This document shows positions 1-9,224 of a stretch of DNA of 64,000 bases, piece by piece; within the stretch, counting starts at the first letter, position 1, and every line of letters begins with the position of its first letter. The notes beneath the pieces were generated by a model that made no database searches, was not told where the DNA came from, and saw nothing but the letters and a program-made list of their open reading frames with translations. Origin of the DNA: Saposhnikovia divaricata (Eukaryota > Streptophyta > Magnoliopsida > Apiales > Apiaceae); contig CM071597.1 in assembly GCA_036435485.1 (NCBI GenBank), positions 169,056,147-169,120,146 of the forward strand, read 5' to 3'. A program made the position numbers and the translations under genes.

Positions 1-1945
1 ACATCGGGTCCCCTTGTCGCAGCCCTTTTGCTCCTTTGAAATAGCCATGGAGAACCCCATTCAATTTAACAGAGTATCTCGGGGTAGTAATACAAGCAAT
101 AATCCACTGAATAAACCGAGGGGGTAAATTCATTGCTGCCAAGGTTTTATTGATGAAATCCCAGCTTATTGAATCAAAGGCTTTGTGAAGATCAATTTTA
201 AGAGCACACTTGGCAACCCCAGAATCTCTATGGTAGCCCCTAAACAATTCTTGCGCCAGTAAAATATTATCAGAGATACTACGCCCCTTTATAAAGGCAG
301 GCTGAGCATGGTCAATGACAAAGGGAAGCACATGCTTTAGCCTAGAAGCAATGATCTTCGCAATACATTTATAAGCAACAGTGCACAAAGATATAGGCCT
401 GAAGTCACTTATATGAGTAGGGGTAAGAACCTTCGGAATTAAAGCAATGCATGTAGAGTTTACCCCCGGATGCATAGTTGCTGAATCAAAGAAGTGAAGA
501 ATGGCATCACAAAAAGAGCATCCAACCGTATCCCACGAGGCGAGATAGAATTCCACCGTGAACCCATCCGGCCCCGGAGCTTTATTTCGTTTCATGCTTT
601 TCAAAGTTTTATAAATGAGCTCCCTAGTAACAGGCTCAAGGAGAAAATTAGAATGAGCATCCGTAATTGTTTGAAGTTGGATGTTGTTAAGATTATAGTG
701 AGTACTCTCAACAGCAGTCCCAAGGGTGCTAGAAAAATAATCCACCGCAATCCTAGCCACATTAGCTTGGCCAAACTCAATCTGTCCATCACAATTTTCC
801 AAGGCAAGGATTTTATTATGATTCCAGTTGGCCTTGACTTGATTGAAGAAAAAGCTATTATTCCCATCGCCACTTTGAAGCCATTTCACCCTGGATTTCT
901 GAAGAAGAAAAGCTTCTTCCTGAATTAAGGCCGTCTCTAAATTCTTGGCTGCCATTTGCTCTTCAGTAAGCAGATTCGGATGAATGCAGTTAAGGGTGCT
1001 CATTCTGTCTTGAATATCTGCCAGACTCGCTCTTGCTAACTGGACATTAGCTCGAACATTGCCATTATTTTTATTAAGATCGACGAGAGATTTTTTTGTT
1101 ACCTGAAGTCTGCGAACCAGGGTAGCCATAGTATCCCCAAACCATTCCCCAGACCAAGCGTTAGAAACCGACTCTGCAAAGCCATGTAGATCCGTCATGA
1201 AGTTGTAAAACTGAAAAGGTTTTGAAAACTTTTCAAGATGCATAGGAGTAGAAAAAATTAGCGGGGAGTGATCCATCAAACCCCTATTTTTCACCCAAAC
1301 CACACCCTCATTAAAAGTAGAGAACCAACTTGAATTGGCAAGCATCCTGTCTAACCGTTTTTGAATACAATCATTAGGTCTATTGTTGAGCCAAGTAAAT
1401 AAGGAGCCAATAGTTCGAACATGGCCCAAACCAGCATCATTAATACAGTTCTTAAAAGCCTGCATTTCCGTGGTCCAGCGTTCACGACCACCATGAACTT
1501 CAGTAATATCAAGCACACTGTTGAAGTCCCCCAATACGCACCAAGGAATGGAAATAATTTGACTGAGAGAAACCAAATCAGCCCAAAGAGGAGCCCTTTC
1601 ATGAGGCTTATTAAAAGCATAGATAAAACTAGTACAGAAGTGAATCTGTTTTTCAATAAACGTAACAAAGCACGTAATATGCTGAGGAGACTTTGATTGC
1701 ACAGAGATATGCCAAACAGAAGGATCCCAGCCAATCCAAATCCTACCATTGTCATGATGCTCATAATTGAACAACCAAGACCAGCCTTTCTTAATATGTC
1801 TAGAGATTTTAATAGAGTTACCCTGTTTCACTTTCGTTTCCACACAGCTTATAAACGTTAATTTATTAACCGCAATAAAGTTTATTAGTTCGTCTTGATG
1901 AGTGTGCTTATTCAACCCACGAACATTCCAAACAGAGAGATTCAT
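1..1945 (-). CDS. LINE ORF2, endonuclease/reverse transcriptase (partial at window edge)
   Basis: Reading the minus strand from the ATG at 1945-1943 gives about 648 codons with no stop up to the window edge. The N-terminus has the APE-type endonuclease signature (WNVRGLN, then ETKV, GDFNSVLD, RLDRMLA, DHSPL). Further on come reverse-transcriptase landmarks KAPGPDGF and DFRPISLCTVAYK, then FIKGRSISDN and DLHKAFDS. The catalytic FADD box would lie just beyond the left edge. The enzyme would nick target DNA and copy the element RNA at that site. The ATG shares one base with the ORF1 stop (TAATG), which suggests coupled translation. Within the window it looks capable of encoding a full protein; whether the rest is intact cannot be seen. 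Confidence 0.93.
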   Translation of the reverse strand, partial: MNLSVWNVRGLNKHTHQDELINFIAVNKLTFISCVETKVKQGNSIKISRHIKKGWSWLFNYEHHDNGRIWIGWDPSVWHISVQSKSPQHITCFVTFIEKQIHFCTSFIYAFNKPHERAPLWADLVSLSQIISIPWCVLGDFNSVLDITEVHGGRERWTTEMQAFKNCINDAGLGHVRTIGSLFTWLNNRPNDCIQKRLDRMLANSSWFSTFNEGVVWVKNRGLMDHSPLIFSTPMHLEKFSKPFQFYNFMTDLHGFAESVSNAWSGEWFGDTMATLVRRLQVTKKSLVDLNKNNGNVRANVQLARASLADIQDRMSTLNCIHPNLLTEEQMAAKNLETALIQEEAFLLQKSRVKWLQSGDGNNSFFFNQVKANWNHNKILALENCDGQIEFGQANVARIAVDYFSSTLGTAVESTHYNLNNIQLQTITDAHSNFLLEPVTRELIYKTLKSMKRNKAPGPDGFTVEFYLASWDTVGCSFCDAILHFFDSATMHPGVNSTCIALIPKVLTPTHISDFRPISLCTVAYKCIAKIIASRLKHVLPFVIDHAQPAFIKGRSISDNILLAQELFRGYHRDSGVAKCALKIDLHKAFDSISWDFINKTLAAMNLPPRFIQWIIACITTPRYSVKLNGVLHGYFKGAKGLRQGDPM

Positions 1946-3405
1946 TAAAAACGGGGAGTTTTGACTGACTTACTGGTCAGTCTCAGGCTACGTTTTGGTT
2001 GCAATTTTGGAGAAGTAATTTTATTCCCTTTATTTTCCCCACAGTTGAGCACCACAGATAATGTGCCTGGGCCAGAAGCAGCAGCACGACCAAGGACCAG
2101 CCTTTGTGGACTAGGAGTTTTCTTTTGTAATTGACCCTTAGGAGATTTTCCATTTGATCTTTTTCTTGGTGACGGAGAGATCATTTCATTAACTTCTCCT
2201 TCTTCTAGAACAGAAAGAATGCCAAAGGCATTACCAGACTCCAAATTATCAATTTGTTGCTGCTCTTCTCCACTTTGATTTCCATCATTGAAGTCATTTG
2301 GTTCACTATGTGGATCACCGTTTTGGTCATCATAACCTTAATCATTATTTGTAGCATCCATAGCTTGTTTGAATATATCATCTTCATCCATCACTACATC
2401 GCAACCAGCAAAACTGCCAATAACATAAGGCACCATCTCCATGTTGCTAACATAGTTCTCTTTCATGACATTGGCGGCGCTGCCATCCGATTTTTCATTG
2501 ACTCCAGCAGTCTTCGCCTTTCTTGATTGGGGCCTCACTGCATCCGGGTTCTTAATGCATCTGGACAAGGAATGTCCAAAAGCCTTACAGATACTACACG
2601 AATATGGCATTGCAGAATATAGGATTTCCACTTTGATTTTCTCGTCCTCACCATCACAGTTAATTATTTTGACCCAAGCAAACTCAGGTCGTGGGCCACC
2701 ATACACAAGTTCAACTTGAACCCCTGCATATTTAAGTGGCTCAAACTTCGAAGTAGCTTCATCGAACTTAAGAGGTTTTCCCACACCCTTTGCAATATTG
2801 CTCAATCCATCTCTTGACCAATAAGATTCTGGAACATTCACCAGTCTAATCCAACAATGAACCTTTTGAACTAGGTTTTTCCTGAACTTGGACCCTTCCA
2901 TCCAAGGCATCATATACAGAGGCTTCCCTCCAATATGGACAGAATTTAAACTTAGCACCTTATTCTTTTGCTCAACAGTTGCAAAACGAAATGTAAAATA
3001 TCCCTTCGAACTATAGTACACACGAGTTAGGCCCACATTCCTCCAGAGCTTAAAAGCTTGTTCACGAACAAACTTGAAGGCGAAGCTGCCACCAATGAAA
3101 TGGCCAATAAAACTCGAGTCCCACTGTTTCTGAGCATTTAGCAAGAAGTCCCTGGGTGGTTCAATGTTGACAGATCCGTCCTCATTATAGGATATTTGGG
3201 TGGTGGCATGACAACGAGGTTCAGCCTTAGAGGTGCTTTGAGAGACCATATCGCTCCAAGATACAGGATTAATCTGTTCTCTAATAACACTACCCGTGTT
3301 AATGGGTTCTTCTTCTACTGGAAAAGATGATTGCAAAAGAACATCAGGCAAGTCCGGAGCTGCGTAGTGGTGGCCAATGAAATTAACAAAAGCGTCGGTA
3401 TCCAT
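1945..3405 (-). pseudogene. LINE ORF1, DUF4283/zinc-knuckle RNA-binding protein, one in-frame stop
   Basis: The ATG at 3405 opens 355 codons to a TAA at 2340-2338. The same frame then continues, without another stop, to 1945, so a single base change separates this from an ORF of about 486 residues. It contains the DUF4283-like core (FIGGSFAFKF, KGYFTFRF, WIRLVNVPESYW, VGKPLKFD) at roughly residues 90-230. A CCHC knuckle, CSICKAFGHSLSRC, follows near residue 275. The distal part is rich in basic and proline/serine residues (SPSPRKRS). Such ORF1 proteins bind the element RNA and accompany ORF2. The stop sits after the zinc knuckle, so a truncated protein could still bind RNA. Confidence 0.88.
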
Positions 3406-3649
3406 GATAAGAGAGAAGAGAGAGGATGGAAAAGGAAAGCTAAAAGAAAATGGCGATAAGGAAATAAAATAGATGGAGATAAGAGATGGTTGGCCGGAGA
3501 AGATGACGGAAAGAGGCTGAAAGATTAGATCTGGGGACAGGAAGTCAAAAAACGTAAGCTAAGGTGATGGGCTAAGGGAATAAAGGTGGTGGGCTAAGAG
3601 CAGGATGGGGGGAGAGAGAAGAGAGCATTTTTCTGCGTAAGAAACCGTT

Positions 3650-5270
3650 GTTGAAATGGTTTTGACATTCATATGTTAGTTACTAGTGGGAAAGACAAAA
3701 ACATAAAATGCTACTTATCATGAATACACATCTCATTGAACGAAAAGAATAGACTTCTAATACATTTTTTCCGTCATAACACAAGCATGTTAGGTAATGC
3801 AATTGATAAATTTTGTTGTACTAGTGCCATGCTTGGAGTCGATAGGGGTGAAACGAGCTTAAAAAGGTTAAGGGTCCTTCGCCTGAAGCATGCCTTACCA
3901 CTAGTACTAGAGACCCCTTGCTACATTAAAAGTCCTTCAACTCAAGGTCACTTATGGGTGAACACTGAATATAACTAGGACATCAACATCAAGGAGAATC
4001 ATATAAAATTTAAATTCATAAGGAAAAAGTTACTTTTCCTTGGGTACAAACTATATCTACTTGGATAATTGTATTAAATCTTATAAATATAAGGGGTTTT
4101 TCCTACAAGTACTATTTAAACTTAATTTTTAAAAACCTTTTGAAATACTTGAAAAACTTTAGAGAAATTATACTTGTAAGACATATTTGACATACTGCTA
4201 ACATTAATTAACAAGATTCCCGTTTCCTCGACAAAAAACTTTCATATAATTAATTACTATAGAATATTTTAATTTAAATTTTATACGACATTTGACATTT
4301 GTGTGAAATTATATCTTAACCACCATCAAACATGAAAAAATGAGGGGAGGATCCTTTAATAGTAGTTACAGCCACTACTACACACTCATGGAGTTGATCC
4401 CTAACGAGGCACTAAGGGAGGGTTGATTCCCCTCCTTAAGCTTAGGGTTGTACCGTAAGAGCGATCACCATTAGTAATGAACTACAACCTCGAAGACCAG
4501 AAGTAAGCACGGTTTTCAACATTTTCACAATTGTCAAAAATTTAAAAACATAAAGAAAGCGACAGAAGCACCCAAACATGCTACGATGGTTGTCCCCTCA
4601 TACTTAAAATCTTTAACCCATGTTTAAGACCATGTTCGGCTTCTGATATTTGTACCTACCATGTCACTTAATTATGTTTCCTTTATTTTGGGTAGTGCTA
4701 TTCCCTGTATAAAATTAAATCAAACAGCTAAAAAATGACTGAACCTAAATCAATGAATTAATCAGCCTCCTTATTCTTATTTCTATGCATGTTAGACCAA
4801 GGTATCTAATAATGGGCATGTTTGGCCTGACTTTTTTTAATTCCTTATGGACTTATTTTTGGGTAAAAATTTCATATTTTGATAATTTTTTCTTATACAA
4901 GTATTTAATGCATGTTTGACATTCTATAAGTTGCAAAAAAATATTAACTTTTTTCAGAAAAAAGTTAGAAATCTTCTGGAAAAAAGTTCCCCCAAACACC
5001 CCAAATATATATCCATGCATCTTGTTAATTAAGTTAGACCTACATGTTAAAGTATTTAAAGATATTTAATTTTTTTCAATAAAACAGTGTCTTGTGCGAG
5101 GTAAAACTATATAATTGTTTTAGAAAATATTTTCCGTTGGTTAATTAACACGATTCTCTTGAATTTGTCCTTATTGTTTAAGCAAAGATAATGTACACAT
5201 GAAGATGAAAAACAAAAAGTAGTTTGGACATTGTTGCACTCCATAACAAACACCTTATATAACAAACAAT
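3650..5270. other. AT-rich intergenic sequence, no gene recognised
   Basis: I see no credible coding exon, RNA gene or transposon end here. Open frames are short and have no recognisable motif. There are runs of A and T and one more GC-balanced stretch near 4330-4520 that I cannot assign. It may be a decayed repeat. Confidence 0.5.
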
Positions 5271-5274
5271 AAAC

Positions 5275-5600
5275 ACCTTATATAACAAACACCTTATATA
5301 ACAAATAATAAAGAACACCTCATATCTAATCTAATATAAGAGTTCCGTTATGGCACCCAATACAAAAACTTGTTATTTTTGTACCCTCTATCCATCCAGC
5401 AAGTGACGTCATCATGAACAGTAATTTTTTTTTATTTTCTATTTTTTTTATTTTTTTTACTTGATGGATAGAGGGAAAAAAATAACAACTTTTGCATTGG
5501 GTGCCCCTGGCGGGGCCATTGGATCTATTAGATCTAAGTTGTTCTTTATTGTTTGTTATATAAGGGTGTTCTGTGAGCAATGGCCTATACATATATATAT
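5275..5600. repeat. Fold-back element (MITE-like) 1
   Basis: Long imperfect inverted repeat. The left inner arm (about 5346-5402, GGCACCCAATACAAAAAC followed by CCCTCTATCCATC) pairs with the right arm (about 5461-5512, GATGGATAGAGGG and GCATTGGGTGCC). The outer arms carry CACCTTATATAACAAA on the left and TTTGTTATATAAGGGTG on the right (about 5552-5570). The loop is T-rich. Copies of the CACCTTATATAACAAA unit are repeated at 5250-5310. No coding capacity is seen. The GTGCCCCTGGCGGGGCC stretch links it to the two neighbouring fold-back elements. Confidence 0.7.
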
Positions 5601-5885
5601 AGTGGTTACTCTAATACAAACCTCCTTAGAATACAAACCTAAAAACCAAATTTCAATCCAACATTAATAATCTACCCTCAATTCAGTTAATAAATATATA
5701 TATATCACTGTTCACTGACATGACAATGATTTTCTTTTTTTTTTTGCTGGAGAGTTAAATTAGGACATTTTTTGTGAAGGTGCCCTGGTGGGACCCTTAG
5801 AATAGATGAAATATAATATATTTAGTGTTGGTTTGTAGTTCTCATTTCATTTTAAGACTGGTTTGTATTTGAGCAAAAGCCTATA
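5600..5885. repeat. Fold-back element (MITE-like) 2
   Basis: The left end (CTCTAATACAAACCTCCTTA) is an imperfect inverted match to the right end (AAGACTGGTTTGTATTTGAG). Internally it shares with element 3 the string CCCTTAGAATA(A/G)ATGAAATATAAT followed by a GTTGGTTTGTAGT-like stretch. TA-rich repeats flank both sides, which fits insertion at TA dinucleotides, although the exact target duplication cannot be separated from the microsatellite. Confidence 0.6.
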
Positions 5886-5894
5886 TACATATAC

Positions 5895-5962
<68 letters not shown>
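5885..5962. repeat. (TA)n microsatellite
   Basis: Starts with TATACA-type repeats and becomes a nearly pure TA run of about 60 bp. It lies exactly between fold-back elements 2 and 3. Confidence 0.95.
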
Positions 5963-5965
<3 letters not shown>

Positions 5966-6470
5966 CCTACTCTACTACAAACTAAAATTAACTACAAACT
6001 ACAAACTAAACACTAATTCAAGATTTCATGCTAATCTAATGATCAAACTAGGGGTACCCCAATACAAAAAGTGTTTAAAATAATTGGCTCCATTCAGCAA
6101 AAAAAAAAAACACTGTTCACGTGATGACATGGCAGTGGATTTCACTGGTTAACGGTGCTTCGCACCTTCTTGTACGGCGCTTTGCGCCTTTATCATTCTA
6201 AAGTTGTAAGGAATGGCAATTAATGGTAAATGCAATAGACGATTGACGGGTGTGACCCCTCATGACTACCTAACTCATCCGTTTACTGTCTTAAATGCTT
6301 CGCATTTCCACGGCAAGTTTTTTTTTTTGGTGGATAGAGCGAATTATTTTAAGCAGTTTTTGTTAAGGTACCCTTGACGGGACCCTTAGAATAAATGAAA
6401 TATAATTAATTCAGTGTTAGTCTGTAGTTTGTATTTAAGGATTGGTTTGTATTTAGCAAAAGCCTATATA
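5963..6470. repeat. Fold-back element (MITE-like) 3 with GC-rich hairpins
   Basis: The left end (CTACTACAAACTAAAATTAA and following ACAAACTACAAACTAAACAC) is an imperfect inverted match to the right end (GTGTTAGTCTGTAGTTTGTA, then TGGTTTGTATTTAGCAAAAG). Inner arms near 6051-6080 (GGGGTACCCCAATACAAAAA) and 6355-6375 (TTTTTGTTAAGGTACCC) also pair. The centre is unlike the rest of the window. It carries three short perfect hairpins, GGTGCTTCGCACC (6154-6166), GGCGCTTTGCGCC (6176-6188) and AAATGCTTCGCATTT (6293-6307). No coding capacity is seen. Confidence 0.65.
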
Positions 6471-6479
6471 TATATATAT

Positions 6480-8229
6480 ATATAATGCATAAACATAATT
6501 TGGGGTAAATTTTGACCGTAGGAGAGAGAAAAACTTTAATCAATACCCAGCAAATTGGAGCAAACGGATTTAATGAAAAGTGTAAATCAATGAGTTTTAT
6601 TACTCTCCTTAAAATATAATTGGTGTTGTTCATAAAAGTAATAGTATAAATTTGAGTGTATTGCTTGCATAAGATTGGTTGATTTAGAAGTTCTTATCAA
6701 CGAAGATTTAAAATTTAAAACTAATTAATTTGTATGAAATGAAAAGAGCAAAAGAAAAGATCTTAAGCACACTACAGGGACAAGATTACTATGGAGAAAT
6801 CAAAGGTAGCAATCAAGATGCAAATATTAAATGTTATATCTCATGAATTCTTAAAAATCATTTAGTTAATGGTTGAAAAGGATTATTGGGTTAATATTTT
6901 TGAAAGGATCGATGTAAAGAGAGCTATTGACAACTGTTAGACAAAACGTGAACAATCAGATGTGCCCTATGACTTGGATTTGGTTCATCAAGAAAAAAAT
7001 GACCATATGTATATCATGACATATTTTGATGGGAGAAAAATCCTATGGAGACCTACATTTGACAATTGTAGACAATTGTTGGACAAAACGTGAGCAATCA
7101 TATGTGCCCTATGACTTGGATTTCGTTCACCGAAAAAAATGATCATATGTATATCATGACATATTTTTATGGGAGAAAAATTCTATGGAATCCTATATTT
7201 TAGTGGATTATGGAGACTCTGCCTTCAAAACATTGTAAAACAAATATCTTTGCAAATAATATTCAATTAAAATCATTATTTCATTGAAAATCATAAAAAT
7301 CATATATGTTTTGTAAGGACAACATGTTTTGGAGAACAATACATTTTCTAATGTTTTGTTTGTAGAATATAAATAATTTTCAAGATTTTTAATGGAATTT
7401 GCTTATAAAATATATATGATTTTCAATGAAATAGTGATTTTCATAGAACTTGATTTTCAATGGAACTTAACTCATTTTGATCATATATATTTTCCTTTAA
7501 AATGACTTGACATATTATTGACATACAGATCATATACCGGCTAACATAGAAAAGATTTGTTAGGTTGAGATACTAAATTGTAATTTTTGAATATATAGAC
7601 ACCATATGATCAAAACATCCCTAATTCACACATCAAGTTTTCCCCTATATCTTTAGCTAAATCAAATTTGCCTTTTTATTATTAACTTTTATATATAAAT
7701 TTTGGCAAAAAATTAATTGAAAATAAAATATTTTTTATTTTGCCTGCTTGTAACAAAACTCTTACCTTGATCTAAGTGTTTATGCGTAAAACAAGTTATT
7801 GCAAGGAAGAAAGGAGAAAATTTCCTACACTAAGTGTGGCTGAGACCTTAACTGGACTCAAAGTTGTTGAAGAAAATTTCAAGAATTTTACCATCCCAAT
7901 TTGTTTAAAAAATTAGTAATAATCTTATTAAAAGTTTTCAATAGAAATGTATTATTTATTCTACCATGGCTAATAGTTGTGATTGATATATTATATTTTC
8001 TATAGATAACAAATAACATTTGTGAGTATGTGGTGTATTTGAAATAAAATGAAATAAATTCATAGGTGATTTAATACTACTATTCATAAAAAAATAAACT
8101 GAATACAAACTAGGAATTCAGAATGCTATATTTAATCTAAAAACCAACAAAAGAAATGAAAGGAAAAAAAAAGAAAAGAGAAACCTAAGGTAATTGCTAC
8201 AAAAATTAATCAGAAATATCTACGGATCC
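6480..8229. other. AT-rich intergenic sequence with a local tandem duplication
   Basis: No gene recognised. A segment of about 142 bp starting at 6929 (GACAACTGTTAGACAAAACG) is repeated directly from 7071 (GACAATTGTTGGACAAAACG) with scattered mismatches, ending near 7205. The rest is AT-rich without recognisable motifs. The last part (about 8100-8230) leads into the 3' flank of zinc-finger copy A1. Confidence 0.6.
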
Positions 8230-8779
8230 TGTTCATGAGGAAGAAGCTTATTAACTCCAATTAGTGACTCCAATTAGTGTGAGGTCTTGGGAGTAACCCA
8301 AAAACAAATCCATGCTAAGTTAAGGCTAGCGGCCCAACAAGGTCAAACATTGGACGAAGTCCTGGGCTGCTCCACCTCAATATCAGCTGCCGCTGGCACA
8401 ACCGCCTGTGGCTGTGGCATAGCGACAGAGGGTGGAGTGGGCTGTTGTGCAGCAGCCTCCTTTCTCCCTCTCTTGCTGCTTCCTTCACCCATCATACTTT
8501 AGAATTAAAAAATGGGTGCGACCTAGTTCGTCCCACTAAATTTCTGGGACGGGCGGCGGGAGAGGTCCCACTAAATTTCTGGGACGGGCGGCGGGAGAGG
8601 CTCATCAACAGGTTTGGGTACATTTCTACGAGACTACGACGGATCCCTTCATCTGGTGTGTGCTGTCGTAGGTGGCGAGAGTAGCTAACGGAGCCTTGGA
8701 AGGTTTGAGAACACGCTGGACATCGGAATATTGTTGTAGATACTGGTGCTTGATTTTGTGAATGATTGTTTTGGGCCAT
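8230..8779 (-). pseudogene. C2H2 zinc-finger gene, type A copy 1 (frame-shifted)
   Basis: The ATG at 8779 opens a 95-residue frame. Its first 47 residues match the intact copy at 62777-63244, including the single finger FRCPACSQTF...RHLRQH (C-x2-C-x12-H-x3-H, residues 20-40). Small insertions and an exact 35-bp tandem duplication (8530-8599) then shift the frame, and it ends at 8492. Sequence homologous to the rest of the gene continues to about 8230 out of frame, including the former C-terminal region near 8236-8262. The basic region and the C-terminal DLNKLP motif are therefore lost. A truncated finger-only protein is possible, but a pseudogene is more likely. Confidence 0.82.
8530..8599. 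repeat. 35-bp tandem duplication inside zinc-finger copy A1
   Basis: Two adjacent copies of a 35-bp unit starting GTCCCACTAAATTTCTGGGA (8530 and 8565). Because 35 is not a multiple of three, the duplication moves the reading frame of the zinc-finger gene. Confidence 0.95.
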
Positions 8780-9224
8780 ATTAGATCTGTTGATGAACTC
8801 AATGAATGCTAGAAGGGATGTACTTTTGATATATCAACGCTGAAGAAATGGTACATAAATACAGAAGAAGATTATGAAGGCTACACCATCTATAACGCAT
8901 GGCAACCACCTCTTATAAAAAATATGGTATCTTTATATGTATGGGCCCAAACTTACTTGGTACTATTATTTTTCAAAAGTAAATGAATATTTTCCATAAT
9001 TTTGACATGAGTTTGTGAGAACAAAATAAGGTATAGGTGATTACATTACATATATTCTAAACTTAAAATTTGCACACTAAATATAAAAAAAATTAAGTAA
9101 CTAATATATTTAGACTGTGTTCACTTGAATTGAATGGAATGAGGGAAGAATGGAATGAAATTTGTACTATTATTTCGGGGAAGATTGGAAAAATTATTTG
9201 AATTTTCATTCCTTTCCACAATTT
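8780..9224 (-). promoter_or_regulatory. Upstream region of zinc-finger copy A1
   Basis: Homologous to the upstream region of A2 at 63245-63440. Both keep GATCTGTTGATGAACTCAA just before the ATG and GAAGGGATGTACTTTTGAT further up. A TATA-like TATTTATG (minus strand) lies near 8853-8860. Regulation is inferred from conservation alone. Confidence 0.5.

Larger units (their letters stand above)
1..3640 (-). mobile_element. LINE retrotransposon (LINE-A), minus strand, 3' end outside the window
   Basis: Plant L1-type non-LTR retrotransposon, read right to left. It has a CT-rich 5' leader (about 3640-3406), ORF1 with a nucleic-acid-binding zinc knuckle, and ORF2 with endonuclease and reverse transcriptase that runs off the left edge. 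The same family occurs in the opposite orientation at 25948-31640, and both leaders start with a related AAAAATGCTCT stretch followed by pyrimidine-rich sequence. That comparison places the 5' end near 3630-3650, though not to the base. The poly(A) tail and target duplication lie outside the window. ORF2 is uninterrupted and ORF1 has a single stop, so this is a much younger copy than the other one. Confidence 0.93.

Noticed and set aside
494..928. 144-codon plus-strand open frame
   Set aside because: Lies antisense to the open LINE ORF2 and has no motif; it is a shadow of the reverse transcriptase gene.
1351..1764. Hydrophobic minus-strand frame of 137 codons
   Set aside because: Out of frame within the LINE endonuclease region; the correct frame is open through the same bases.
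6406..6633. 75-codon minus-strand frame with YIYIYI stretch
   Set aside because: Translation of a TA microsatellite and the MITE end.
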